Origin: Daphnia carinata
Taxonomy: Eukaryota; Arthropoda; Branchiopoda; Diplostraca; Daphniidae
Direction of reading: 5' to 3'
NCBI RefSeq assembly: GCF_022539665.2
Contig: NC_081337.1
Location: forward strand, 8,098,679-8,162,678
Length of the DNA stretch: 64,000 nucleotides
Both the position numbers and the translations under genes were made by a program. How positions within the stretch are numbered: position 1 is the stretch's first letter; each line of letters opens with the position of its first letter. Of this stretch, positions 51,001-63,967 are shown one piece after another. The notes below the pieces were generated by a model that had not been told where the DNA came from, made no database searches, and was given only the letters and a program-made list of their open reading frames with translations.

Positions 51001-54000
51001 GGTGTCGGAATTCTGCCGCTGGTGGGTGCGTGGTGAATCATCATACGAACAGCGTGATAGATTGAAAAAAAAAAAGGTTGTTCTAATCTCTACCACACAC
51101 TTCAGAGAGGGAACTTGATTTTTTTAATTAGAAAAGATGTCGTTTTAATAATGTTAACGACTTGACAGATCAGTGACGTGTGACAGGAACAGGTGACGTG
51201 GCATAAACTAATTCTCTAGATTCGCTTCTAGGGCCCCAGCTGCTTAGTTCAGGGTCATAAAATCCGCCCATTTTTGTGTGTCCGTTGGCAAATGTAGACG
51301 AGTCTAGACAAGAAAAAGTTTTTGACGATGGGCATACGTGGAGCCTTGAAAGTGCCATTCCATGTCGTCGATCTATACGTCACACCAGCACGCCTACATG
51401 TGTGTGCAACCGAACACCCCCGTTGCCAGAGATAGCGAGTTGTCCGTCTTCACTCGATGTGAGTTTCCTTTTTTTTTTTTATTGTTCATGTTTGTTTTTC
51501 CTTTTTACTGTCGACGATGTATTTCTTTAAAAAGTAGATTGCCAATCTACTTGAATTGATTTTCATTGCATAGTCGCTCGATCAATTCGCTGGTTGTCCT
51601 TGTAGAGACGTGACTATCTACGTCATCGATTACCATCTATTTTGTACAACATCATCTGACCTGTTTTGGTTGTAACTACCCTTCTAAATTCAAAAAAGAA
51701 AAAAATATTTGTCTTTTTATCGCCATCCAGTTTTGCGAGTGTCATTCGCATACTGCCATGCCCGTGTTTGCTAATCAGTTCTCGGGGGCTTCAGGGAAAT
51801 CAGTGCAAGTCTAGTGTCGCTTTTAGCTCACCGAAAAATGCGTCTCTTCGTCTAGGAAGAATTCCAAATACCAGTACATCTAGTCGCCGCTTGTCGCTCT
51901 TTTTCCAGACGAACGCAGAGAAACAAGTCAGGGACGATAGATCGAGCACGGTCACTGTTTGATTTGTCTAGGGATTTCCTTGTTACACAATTGCCTGTTT
52001 GACTCCTGGATTTCTTACATCTTTTTTTTTTTGTCTCGTCCCGATTGACTGTGTACGAAATAGGCCATGACGAGGGTAACCCTTTCAGCACGTTCAAGCG
52101 GCGCTCTCAATGCAAAAGAGGCGAATTTTAAAGTTTAAAAATAGAGGTTTTGCAGTCACTACTTTGTGTGATTTCTTTCGCTAGAAATATCGATGTGACT
52201 AGTCCTTATGATTTCGGGACATTTTTCGGTTCCGATTGGATTGCTTCGATGCGTCCGTGAATCACCGTGTAGAGTCCACTCACGTTATCCACACATCCAT
52301 CCATGACATTTCTCTTTCTAGCTGTTGCTCTTGACCATCAAGCAAACATTTTTTGTATCCGTTATTTTAAAGGTCTGTCTCAAAGTGGGTTTCTACGGAA
52401 TTGCTTCGTAATATCAGTTGCATGCGACCCTGTAAAAGACACGGGTTCTCTTTTAACATGAAATATGGTATGTCGCATCCATTGAAAGATGGACGCGAGA
52501 TAGTAGGGTTGGGGCATCCGCAACTGATTTAAACTGGGACATGTTCATTCGAATCGCTGGTGGTACAGAAGCTGTCAATTTCAATTTCATCTTGAATTTT
52601 TTTTTGGTCAGTCAGTGTGACGTCATTGCCGTCTCCCTTTTATATGCCACAAAAACATGAACTGTTACATCATGATTTATGATAGTCTATTTATAGATTT
52701 TTTTTCTGACTATAAAATGTCTGAAGGCGCCTTTTTTTTCGTTCAAAACGTTGATAGAACATCGACGATTTGATGCGTGAGACTTGCAGGGAATCAAACA
52801 TTCACTTGATTCTCCAGGGCTGTCGGCGTGAACATCCTATCGGCAATCGAATCGTGCGGATCTTTCATTTTTCAATCACTAGCATTTCTTATTATTGACG
52901 AAAAGGAAATTACACGTGTCTTCTGTTATCGTCCTCCAGAGAAATGACTTTGAAAACGAAAAAAAAGAATAGGAAAGAAAAAGATAAATTAAGATATTGC
53001 GACTAACGTAACGGGCTATTGCTAGTAGCGTGTATAATTCTTTGAGAGACGGATGGAAGGACACTCTTCGTGTAGCCAACGTTATGCGCTGGATCTGTAC
53101 ATAGTCTTGCACGGTGCATTAAAACTCTTTGGAAGCAATGGCCGCGAATGCTGAGAGTCTATAAAAACACGTAAAGCGTATAACAACGTTAGAGCCTTAT
53201 ATATACACCTCCCCCCCCCCCCCCCTCCTTTAACACACGACGAGTTGATTGAAAACCGTAGACCTTTTTTTCTTCGCAACACACTTCGTTTGTTTTGCTT
53301 GGCGTTATAGTTTGTGCTGATTTAAAAATTGCTATTTTGCTATTTTCTTTTTGCTTCTTTTTTTCTTTTTAAATACTAATAAAGTGCCAGCGTTCAACAC
53401 TCCCGCACGCAATAGTCAGAGTACGCAGGCGTGCCGTCCTTTCTTTTTGCGAGGCATTCCCGACTGGAGAGATGCGCATACGATACAGTCCTTGTGTGCC
53501 CTGGATATACAATCCCTCCTCTTTTCCCCGCAATTGCTAGCTCTGTATCCAGCAGTCCTCTTCATATTGCTGTTCGTGTAAAGTCGGCAGGTTGAACGCG
53601 TCGCCAAGACAATCGGGAATTTTTTTTTGTTGGTCATGGGATTTCTTATTATCGTGTAATTGATGTGGATATTTGTCAAGTGACGATTTAAGAAAAAAAA
53701 TCGCGTTTTCGTTGGCCAATGGCCGTTGTTCGGGACTGTTGCAGACAATTGTTCACGTTATTCGATCGAGTATAACTGTTTGCGTAAAAAGTAGCCATGA
53801 GTACGGCGAGTGGTGGAGGTGCTGAAAAAAAGCATCAATTGTCCATCGACCGGGCCGTCTTTCTCATCTTGCGCGTCCGCCGAGTTTTCCGACGCAAGTT
53901 AACGGGCAAAAGACTTCGTCCAAGCGGCCAACAATCGACTCATGGCAGGTAGGCGATTCATAACTACGCGTTTACGACATAATTAAAAAAAGGGGGATTC

Positions 54001-57000
54001 TCACTCCCTTTCATTAATTGAGTCATTTGTTTCTATTGACGTGCCATGCGGATACGATGGTTCGTCATTATGATTTTTTGAAAGCTGTTCTCGTCAATCC
54101 TCTTTTCTTTAAAATAAAGTAGCTTCCCTATCGACAGAGAACGGGCAAAGTTTTCTTTTCACGAACGGAAAGCAAAAGTTTTGATATCATTTGAAAACAA
54201 GCGATAGGAAATCGATTCATTTTTTGTGTTCCGTTCGGTTTCTTTTGTTGATGTGGGCTACACGCCATCACGCCATGAGCAGATAATCACCAAGTCTGAC
54301 CGTACTGTTTACTTCTTGTTTTTTCCCGAACCCAGCAAAAACGAACGCTCGGCCCAATAATCGATATTTTTTCCTGTTTCTTTTCTTTCATTTCCCCGAT
54401 TGATTACAAAAAAATAAAAATAAGCCTCAGAACTCATCCTTATTTAAGTAACAATGACAGACCAATCATAGAGTCGCGTGTCCATCTGCCATCGTCCATC
54501 GAACCGATGACAGCGTGAATATTTTATGTTTATTTCAAACGATTGCTGTGCTAGTGTTTTTTTTTTTTTTTATAAAAACAATTGACCAAAATTCAGTGAA
54601 ATCCCGCATTGGACTGCAAGCCTGCATGAGCAGTCTGTTTTGTTTTTTTTATATTTAAATAAAGGACGACATGGGAAAAGACTCCATAAAAATGGTAATG
54701 GTGGCGCTAAACATGCGCTCGTTTGTCGTGAGTTTTATTATTTTTTTCCCCCTCTCTAATTTACGTTGTTGTGTTCCTGCCACATAATGGCGTCCACTAA
54801 TTGGATACGGGTTGCAACTAATTATACACGAGCTTTTACGTAGCTGCTGGCTTTACGTTTGGATGTTACACAATTGGGCCGTCTACATAACAGGCTTTTT
54901 TTTCGGACGTGTTGTTTTCATTTCGCAAATGTAAATATATCGCCATCGACACATCCCTAAATTACATTGGAGATGTAAACATGTAGACAGCGACTAACGT
55001 TACAGAACAGTAGGATCATGAGCTTCTGTGCGTCACACGTTTGTCAATAAAGATCGTGTCAAACTGGAGAAATCTTTGCTTTACAAAAATCTTGTCTTTC
55101 AGTGAGAACAATATAGAAGCCACTGTGTCACACAGGACGTCAGTATGTACACCAGAACAATCGTCTGGAACGTGATCTTTACAAAGAGATCTTACCTCAC
55201 AACTGAACTTAGCATAATCTGCACAGTCGACCTGGCAGTTCTTCTGTTTCCTTTGTGGCTTTGATTATTCTCTGCTTTTTACTTAGTAAAAAAAAAATGA
55301 ATTGCCTATGTCAGGTAGATTGAGATTTCATACATCATGTCATCTGCATTTTAACTATCTTCACCAGAAGAATTTTTCTTTTGTTAATCGCAATAAAAAA
55401 AAGTTTGGACAAGTGAAAAGTTAATCCTACCATCCAAAGTCTCTTTCACGTACTTTTTCTTTATTATTCTTCTCGCGTCATTGACAATTGTCAGCAGAGG
55501 GCCGGGCGTTGGAAAGAAGTCTGGCAGTCGCAAGTTTACTTTGTCCGCCATCGTTCTATCCCCCAGTTTTCGCAGCTAAAAAAGTTTTCTTTAGCCAACT
55601 TATAGAACTTTCAAGGTATCTCTTTATTCATTACTAGAAGCACTCTTATGATCCTGTTCATCCCGTAATGTTCCATTAAGCTTTAACAGCTCGCTGCCAC
55701 TCGGAAAGTACTTAAGTCGTCTCTTAGTACAAATGATTTTTCGTCATCAAATTTCCATCTCTTTCAACCACTTCTGCATCAAGCCCAAATGTTTCAGGGT
55801 TCAATACTGTACATGACCTTAGTTTCATTATTAAATTAGCCCTGTTTAGCGCAGTGCGTCGGAATGCACCTTCCATTGTTGACTGATCCATTTTTAATTT
55901 ACTCTGAATGTTTTGACTTCAAGGCTAATCGTGTACGACCGGCTTAGAAACGACACGTGCGCCCATATAAACATAGTCTAATCCTATACAACAATACAGA
56001 GTACTATGAAATCCCTGCTCTTATGGTCTCTTTGATACGACGTAAGTTTTTGTTTGCTGGCCTTTTGCAAAGGCTGGTCACAAAGCTTGCACCCGATGAT
56101 ATAGTGTAGATGATGATGATGTTGCTTCTACAATATTCATTTCTTCTTTTGTGTGATTTGTTGGCCCACCCTTTTTTTTTATTATTGAGACGTGATTCGC
56201 TTCCACCGTCAGTTCTTTTATTTACAACACGTCCGTCGACGTCATGGTCTCTCGGCGGACAGCAGGAGCTACACACGTAGTTATGGGTGAGCCAATAGCT
56301 CGACGTTACCAAAATGTTCTCCAAGTCCGAATGAGATCTCTTGGTCATTCGTTCCAGCATCCATTGTATGCGCTAGGGAAAACGATGGATATCCTCGTGT
56401 GTGTGTGTGTGTGTGTGTGTGGCTGGCTACATACACACACACACACTCGCATTGGGCTGTTTGCAATGGCGACATTTATCTTTCGAAATGCGACGCGCGT
56501 GTCACATCAATTCCAATGGCTAATAATGTCATATTGCAACATATGAACTGTTCCCACGTAGTAGTGCATAGTTTGGGCGTGGTTGCAAAAAAAAAAAAAA
56601 ATTTTGTTTTGGTTAAACAAAAAAGAAAAAAAAAAGAATGTCGTCTTTGCAAGGCCATAAAAAATGTGCCACTTAGTTGGAAGAGAGACTGACGATCGAG
56701 CGGGCAAAATGGGGTGCGTTAGTACGTGATCAAATGATTTCAATTTTGAGAGCGCACGTTGATTGGCCGAAATACGTCGAGCGTTCGCTAGTGAAATAAA
56801 ACACGGTACGTTGCGCATTGGCAATCGTCGCGAGTATGCCTATCATTTTAGCGCTCGTTAAATTCAGCTAGCCAAACACTCTATAGTCAAATGCGATGGA
56901 TTCCTATTGAACTTGATGACACATAAACAAAAAGATGATTGAAAAGTAAACACATCTACTCTATATGGCGTAACGAGAGACGAGAAATCGATGTTAGACT

Positions 57001-60000
57001 CAAGTGTATAGAAAACTCTATTACAGTTCACGCATTGTATACGACAAGATGAAATCGATTGGCTGGTACCATTTCACAAGACCGATGGTGATTGATGTAC
57101 GGCAATTGTAATCACTTTTCGGATCGGATCACGTCGACTCGGACTCTCCACCCTCTCTCTCCTTTTTTTTTTTATTGGAGATCTTCGAATCTCTTTATAA
57201 AAACTAAAGGGTGTGGTGAGTGCTGCTGGTGCTCCTATTACCCGTGACCTGGTGATCCTTTTCCTTTTACTGGCGACGCTCGTCTGTTGGCATCGTATAG
57301 TTGGACAAGGATTTCTTTATAGGCCACTCAAGTACGCTTGCCGTCGAATGACGATTGGAATAACATTGCAGGCTTAATACTTTTCTGGCGTGCCCTTTGC
57401 CAAAAACTAATGGAATCCGATTGTGTAGTTAGCCTTTACTTTCTCGACAAGCTGAAAAAGGGGGGGGGGGGGGTGCAGAGAAAACAGTTTCTAAATTGCT
57501 ACGCATTTTTCAAGTGATTCCATTAAGTCCACTGTGTTCAATTGCTGCGAAAGGTCTCACAATAACGGAGAATGGACGCACAATATGGTCGTTAAAGAAA
57601 TGGACGTAATTTTTTTTTTAAACGACCTCTCAATCGCACATTACGAAATGTTACAACAGGTCGACGTCCTCTTTTTGGTTATTTTTTAAATGTTTTTTAT
57701 GTTGAAGAATGTTGCGCAGTTGCACACACAACTGGGTTTACATCATAAAGGGAATGGAGATTAGACCTATTCAGCTGTTACGTGTCTCTGCAATTCAAAT
57801 GGAATTACTCCATCGATTGTTGTTTTTTAAGTATTCACGATTTTTTTGAGCTATTCGTTACACGGCTGCACGTAAGGCTAATTACGGTGCTAATGAGTTG
57901 GGCACGTTAGACGTTCTTTTTCAATTTACCATGATCGATGCCGTCGATGATGATGTCTTTCCATGTAGCGCTCGATTTGGTGCCTACACCCAATTGGCTC
58001 GCAATTGAATGCTGCACTATTTGCAGGTTGCCTTGACTATCGATGATTAAGCAGCGGTTTACTTGTACAGCCAATCCTCTGCAAATGAATTCACCGTTGG
58101 ATAACGCGATCGTGACATAGACCTCACCATCGGCGTTTGAATTTTTTGCGGAGGTGTTGATGCGGAAACAGGCCCGAAATCCGGCCGCCATCTTGATGAA
58201 TAATTTCTCTTTGAAGAGTTCGTTAGTGATGGATTCGTTGACGGTCGCATTTTTGTCGTCGGCCGACGGCAGTCTAATGTGCGTGGCTCCGCTTTTGATG
58301 GCCGCCGATTTATCCGTGTCCACTCGAGCGTAAATATCGTGATGGTATCCGTTTGCAATGAGAATCCTTTTAGAAATCAAGCCACCCATTATGGCGTCCT
58401 TCGTCTGCGACGTCAATAATGGAAGGAAATGAAACAGATGATCTTTTGAGGTTATTAACGAAAATTCACTTGTGTTGGTTTACCTTGTTTTTCCGTCCTT
58501 TTGCGATGGAGGTTAAAGAATGTTGAACCGCAGTCGAGTCTTTGAAAAAGGAAAGGTGAATAACTGTCTCTTGTGAGGTACCGTATTGTGCAACGTAATC
58601 TGTTAAAGTGCGTCTAGAGCCTGCTATCTCTGCATGTGTCTAATGGGATCTCCATGAAAATGATAAGACCTGTCACACTTGTGTGGAAACCTTTCTTTTG
58701 TGAGCTTATCTTTCCGAGGCCATTTTGATGATCCGTTTTTTTGAAAATAGTATTCTGTTGCCAAAATGTTGTAGTCCTCCCCAAAGAAAGCTAAACAAAA
58801 TTTTAAAAAAAAATCGTTGTCAGAAAAACAAAGTCTTTGGTTGTTTATGTGCGCGGATGAAATTCGAAGAAAAATTCTTTCGTGTTTATTTCACGACTCC
58901 TTTTTTGGAGTTTTCGCGCATATTTTTATGTTACCATATCTGACATTGGCAATCATTACGTATGCACGCTATCTCGGCAACTGGTTCTCCATACGATTCA
59001 TTTGCATTACCTACTTTTTTAGTTGGCGTTTGAATTAAAAAAAAAAAAATCCCTTTTAATGGAAACGCAAATAGATTTCCAAATGTCGAATAAATCCAAT
59101 AGTGAAATATGATCTAAAACATACGTTTCTCACACTCGACACGTCGACTCATTAACGACTAGTCTATCTATTCCTTAATTAATCGACTGTACAAAGGTTC
59201 CTAACGTAATGCACACAGAGCGCAAGCATCGTTTCATTATGATGGCCGTATTTGTTGTAACATAGACGTAACACTAGGTGATCTGACGCCGGATCTACAA
59301 CGCGTCTGTTACCTTGGTAACTGAATCTCGTGATCGATTTCTTTCTTTCTTTGTTTTGATTTATCCTGTATTCTCACGAGCCCGATATTCATCTCCACAC
59401 TACGAGTTGCAATTGCAGACAATAAGCGAATAGGCCACACAAAAAAAATCGGAATTTTTTTGCTCTTGCTAGTTCAATCGCGTTGAGATGAAATCATCGA
59501 CCACACATCAACAAATAATGTTATGTCGTATTTTTCCTCGTGCTTAGTCTTTGATGTTGTTCGGCGCAAATTTTCTGCAGAAACAGGCGTATTCGCTGGT
59601 GCGCAAAGAATTCTTCCGTCATCGTTATCCAGGCGATTCCGTACGGAGCTTTATTAGTTCATATTTATTAACGAAAAGAGCTTTATGTTTCTCGGATAGA
59701 TAAAAGCGAAGCCGTCCAGACATTATTGGCACATACTTGCACAAACCTTTCCCGCAGAATTACAAGAGTAAAACAAAGTCAATTTCATCATTTTCGCTCT
59801 TCGAGTTTTGACGTCTGGCACAAAAGGAATTTGTTTTTCAATTCGTTTTCTGCATTGTTTTTCATGTCAATTCTCCATTGAAATCCAATTTTGATTTATT
59901 TAGCAATGTCAACGACAAGGGTGGTGTTGGTGGAGGACTCCATTCGATGGCACCGTCGCAACGTCCAGTACCTTTTCTGCGATCCAGGACACTGCCGAGC

Positions 60001-63000
60001 ATCATCGTTCCAGGTCTGTATATTTTAAATAGCTTCGTTCATGAGCGTTCAAAAAAGATTGGCCAAATTTTGGAAGCAGTGTTTCAACGTTTTCGTTGTG
60101 TCCAATTTGGGTATTCTTTTCCCAATATTTGAACTGCACACAATGGATAAACAAAAGCGATGATGAGACAAGGACATCGAGTCTCTTGTCCTTAAAAACA
60201 AAAAGCTCCACTTGAAAAACTGGCTGATTTATCCAATTTGGCTATCGAGCCGGTAAAGTAAAAATAAAATAAAAACTTGTTTGCACAATTGTGAACACTG
60301 GCGAGAGTCATGAACTCTTCCATGTTTTAATTATGTAATAGAGCTAAAAATGGATGACGAGGTTCAAATGTGATAAATACGTTAAAGCTGTGATTTCACA
60401 CACCATTTCAATTTATAAATCGTGTTAGTTACATGGCGGAAAGCTATAGCTTTTCAATGGGAGGGGGGGAGACAAGTTTAAGCGCATTCAATAACAAAGA
60501 GATGCGTCACCTAGGAGATCGATTCCGACCGAGTGAAGCCCCCTCGGAGACAGCCAAGAACTTCCGACTGGACTTTGATATAACATCCATATAAACATAG
60601 ACTGCAATATCGTACTCTATTCGTTTTTTACCGTTAGAAAACTCATAACTTCCATGTCCCCGTCTAATAATATACATACACTTGTGTACGTGCACAAGGT
60701 CGTCTCGCGAATCACGAAGGATAAGCGAATCATAACTTGGTTTTCACGTTCTATTTACTATAGCACCGTGGTAAGGTGTAGTTACATATACAATATTTTT
60801 TTTAAAAAAGAGCTAAATTTATTATTGTTTGATTTTACGGATTGAAAAGTATTAAGGTTGGGCATCATTCTTCGTATTGTACCGGAAAATATCTCCTGTT
60901 TTTTTTTTTCTTGATTGAATCCATGTCCGTTTTTTTTTCTTTTCCCGCACATTATTTCCGTCTCGATCATGAACGAATGTCTCGAACTGTTGTTGTATAA
61001 GACACGGTACAATAGCAGATTGGAAAAAAAGAGAACCTTTTGGCTTCGGCTGTCAGTTCCAGTACCCGAAATCTATTCTTTTTATAGTAGCCGATAAAGC
61101 CGCAGAATAACGATACAAATAACATTACGTTGCTGCCTGCGTAACGAGATTGCTGACGTCACGGCACATCAACTGAAATACTAATCAAGCAGCGTATACG
61201 TTTATATAACCAGCATTGACGGTACATTAACGGAACAACAACTCCCACGCTACTCGGATGTCCAGTTCTTTTTCTGGCGAAATGGTGTTTCTTCTAACTT
61301 ATTTTTTAACGTTGTTCTGCGAGAACGACTTCGCCAGGATTACATTTCACGGAACACACAAAGAAAAAAGGGACTTGATTTTCTATTGTGTGTGTAAATT
61401 CCAGTGGGCTTACAGCTATTCGAGGAACGAAAACGAAAATGGACAATAGTTGTCTATTCCACCTCCTCTTGTATAAAGGCTAACGTGTTTGTGTCCATCG
61501 TCCGTGACTGCTCGATATCGGCTAAACTCGATTAACCGGTTACATATTCCGGATGTTTTTTTTTGTATTTTTTGGCATTGGTTATTATTGGTCTTTTTGC
61601 TCGTTCCACAGCTTCATAAATGGATCAGGACTAATAAGGCCCACCTCATCGATGAGCGGATTGCAGTCATAGACATTCCAAATGAAGTTGTATAACTGAA
61701 TTAATGGAGGAGTTTTCTGTGAGTGATTGACGATCTTGCGAGGGCTGATTTGTTCCGTGCCGTATACGTATTAATAGAATAAATTTATTGCGGGTAGGAG
61801 AGAGGCAAGAAATGCTAAACGAAATCGTGGGAGGGGGGAATTTGACTAATAAATTGGGTTCCGTCGGCACGTCAAGATCTTTGAAAGCTATGGCGATCGA
61901 TATAAATAATTTCGTTGCTCAGCCTGCGGTTATGTAGCTAGAAATAGAAGGCATATTAATGTTTGGTTCTTTCTGGATGATTGACATGTATCCTATAAAT
62001 CATTTTTATTGATTTGGAATGGGAAAAAAAAGAAAGAAATTGTCATTCTTCTTGATGGACGTTTTATCTGGAACCCACCCGTTTCTCTGAAAGCTATTCT
62101 TAATTTGGATTGATTTATGAAATTGTATAACACGTGGGCATAATTCAGGAACTTGTAATCTTATGGATTCAGTTGGCAATTTCAAGCAGGATCGATATTC
62201 ACGCTGAAAAATGTATCCGCCTTCAAACGATGCCAGGTTGAATGGGGTCGCATGAACTAATCAATGGTTGGTAGACCGTTGAGAGCGTGAAATAGATTTA
62301 TGATTATAGCAATCTTCAAAATTTTGTAATACTTTTAATTTTTAGTTTTATTTTTCTAGAAAATTTACTTGTACGTTTCTTTAAAGTTACGAACTGTCAC
62401 TGATACGTCAATCACAATGTCACAATGTCAACATTATTAAATTCTCGGTAATTCAAAGGTGTGGTGGCGGAAGACATTTTTTTTTTGTTCGCTACGGAGA
62501 CAAATCTCTCTTGTTACTTTGAAATAGATAATTAACATGTCTCTCGTTCTCTTGATAATTCAGGACACATGAAAAAACTCGTTATCGCATTTTCGTAGAC
62601 GTGAGACGCGTGTAAAAAAATCCCCCAACGTCAGTTCGTTTCAATTTTGAAAAGCAGAAAAGACAAAAATGTAAAAGAGGCGGGACGACATGTTTTTCCC
62701 CTGCACGGGATCGTATATAAATTACATAATTTCGATCTTGTTGACGGTTAGCGAGCGCGGTAAAAAAAAAAGGGGGGATCGTGAAACAGGAGAAGGCCAA
62801 GGCTGCGTTAACGACGATCTAACATTTCATGTTTGCTGCATCTCGTTAACTAATTTTTAACGACTTTATCATCTCGTTTGCAGCGACGGCAGTTGTGGCT
62901 ATGGCCACGGCTTCGGCAGCTGTTGGAGCCATGGCTGCAGCAGCAGGGGAAAACGGACTGACAGTCCCGCCGTCCGGCAATCGTTCGCAATCTTCATCCG

Positions 63001-63619
63001 ATTCATCGCCTAACGAATGGCAAGACATCCGTGATTTGTTGAGCTTATCTTCCATCACTGGATCGAAACCACTGGGATCTGGATCTTCTGATCCCGGATC
63101 GCCTAGCTCCTCTGTGGGCGGAGTTCGGAACAAAAGATCCTCCGCTGACAACAGTTCACCAGGCAACAGCCACCGACTTCCGAAATTGTTTCTAAACAGC
63201 AGTCAAGGAACAGTGGCTGATGGTGCGAAGAGCAATCAACAACTTCAACCGCCTGCCAACGTGATGAAGACGAGTCCAGTTCAAATTCAATTGCAGCTGC
63301 TGGCCAGCAACAACAACGACATCCATCAGCCAACGACGAGACCTCGCCGGCACAGTTTAGAAAGGTTTGGTTAATTTATTTCAAAAAAAAAAATTAGTTT
63401 CAAATGAAAGTCATCGTCCTTTTTATTTTCAAATTTTCAGTAATGATTCGTTACGTGGCAAAGCATCCCTCGCGGATAATCAGCAAGCACCGGATGTCCT
63501 TCCTACGACGTCAGGTGCAACAACGGCCGGAACTCGAGTCAATTTAGCTGTTCCGGAATTACAAGGCAAAGCTTTTCCGACTTCACCGTCTGTTAGCGGA
63601 AAACGTAAAACATCACACG
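48087..63619 (+). CDS. 5' part of a large unrecognised gene, isoform A (first exon 48087-48217)
   Basis: Exons 48087-48217, 59904-60013, 62884-63364 and 63441-63619 join without a frame break (phases 2, 1, 2, 1), giving an open N-terminus of 300 residues that continues past the window. The first exon encodes MKQEFLQIRPVTGLPRRVSR and 23 further residues. The shared part contains QRPVPFLRSRTLPSIIVPG, an Ala-rich run (VVAMATASAAVGAMAAAA), and long Ser/Gly/Pro-rich low-complexity sequence with PRRHSLES. Basophilic-kinase-like sites (RxxS) are visible at RRHSLE and RSRTLP. Large signalling genes with several promoters, such as cAMP phosphodiesterases, have N-termini of this type, but I do not recognise the family. 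No catalytic domain is inside the window. Confidence 0.6.
48218..53796 (+). other. Intron / alternative promoter region of the large plus gene
   Basis: No further exon was recognised on either strand over 5.6 kb. It contains A, T and C homopolymers (15 C at 53211-53225), GAA repeats (49427-49447) and TATTAT-rich patches. Some of it should be the promoter and 5' UTR of isoform B. Confidence 0.5.
53797..53948 (+). CDS. Alternative first coding exon, isoform B of the large plus gene
   Basis: ATG at 53797 and donor GCAG|GTAGG after 53948 give 50 codons plus two bases, exactly the phase of the 48087-48217 exon. Both therefore can splice to 59904. It encodes a basic N-terminus: MSTASGGGAEKKHQLSIDRA, then FLILRVRRVFRRKLTGKRLR. 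The clustered Arg/Lys with hydrophobics could be a membrane- or nucleus-targeting helix. A separate promoter upstream (about 53-53.8 kb) is implied. Confidence 0.55.
53949..57906 (+). other. Intron of the large plus gene, first part
   Basis: About 4 kb with no coding frame that I can support. It contains a (GT)n / (CA)n inverted microsatellite at 56397-56446 and a 14-G run at 57460-57473. Confidence 0.55.
56397..56446. repeat. Inverted dinucleotide microsatellite, (GT)12 ... (CA)7
   Basis: A GT tract (56397-56421) is followed after 11 nt by a CA tract (56433-56446), so the RNA or single strand could fold into a hairpin of G-C and U-A pairs. Confidence 0.85.
57907..58539 (-). CDS. Nested unrecognised small gene on the opposite strand
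   Basis: A 169-codon frame (58416-57907) is best read as exon 58404-57907 preceded by exon 58539-58484, because CAAG|GTAAACC and GACGTCGCAG|ACG join in phase to extend the protein upstream (STAVQHSLTSIAKGRKNK, then TKDAIMGG). The start exon was not found, so the 5' end is open; alternatively it begins at ATG 58416. The product is soluble, with alternating hydrophobic strands (KRILIANGYHHDIYARVDTD, GEVYVTIALSNGEFICRGLA, RCLIIDSQGNLQIVQHSIAS), suggesting a beta-rich fold. I know no family for it. It lies in an intron of the large plus gene. Confidence 0.6.
58540..59903 (+). other. Intron of the large plus gene, second part
   Basis: Probably holds the promoter and first exon of the nested minus gene. 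I could not identify a start exon with a matching phase-1 donor. The stretch is otherwise AT-rich and without coding signal. Confidence 0.45.
60014..62883 (+). other. Intron of the large plus gene between shared exons
   Basis: Donor GTCTGT at 60014 and acceptor TTTGCAG before 62884. No exon or RNA gene was supported in 2.9 kb. Confidence 0.55.
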
Positions 63620-63679
63620 GTAAGTTTCAACGAAATCCTTCTTTTCATCCATTTTCATTTCTTTTGTTCCATTACTTAA

Positions 63680-63967
63680 AATGTCATACTGAAGAAAAGA
63701 ACGAAAAAGCTTAGCATCCTAAAGGACGTGATCCATGGTATTTGCGAGTTCGAACGTGATCACAAAGGCAGGTGTGGATAAAAAAAATCAAATGTGAAAC
63801 TAAAAAGGAGTTCGGTAGAAGCTAATGCACAAAACGTGCAGTTGGCCATCGTCAGGGGATTGCGCTCTAATGTAGTGAAAACGAAGCAGCTCTTGTCTGA
63901 ATTATTAAAGAAAAACGTCCAACTGGATGCGAGTGCGGTGGGTTTCCCCTTGGTGTTGCATCAATAA
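63680..63967 (+). pseudogene. Possible coding remnant with one in-frame stop
   Basis: After the last recognised exon (63619), one frame is open from 63680 to 63967 except for a single TAA at 63779-63781. It reads as Lys-rich helical protein: ILKDVIHGICEFERDHKGR before the stop, and QLAIVRGLRSNVVKTKQLL, then SELLKKNVQLDAS, after it. It has no ATG and no in-phase acceptor that I could find. It could be a decayed transposon or processed-gene fragment, or chance. I do not recognise the family. Confidence 0.3.

Noticed and set aside
51276-51530. Frame ending in a GTGAGT donor at about 51459.
   Set aside because: It begins with GTG rather than ATG and the encoded sequence has no coding character; at most a UTR exon.
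62846-63166. Minus-strand ORF of 106 codons at the right end.
   Set aside because: It is the antisense of the Ser/Ala-rich shared exon 62884-63364, which is in phase with its neighbours on the plus strand.
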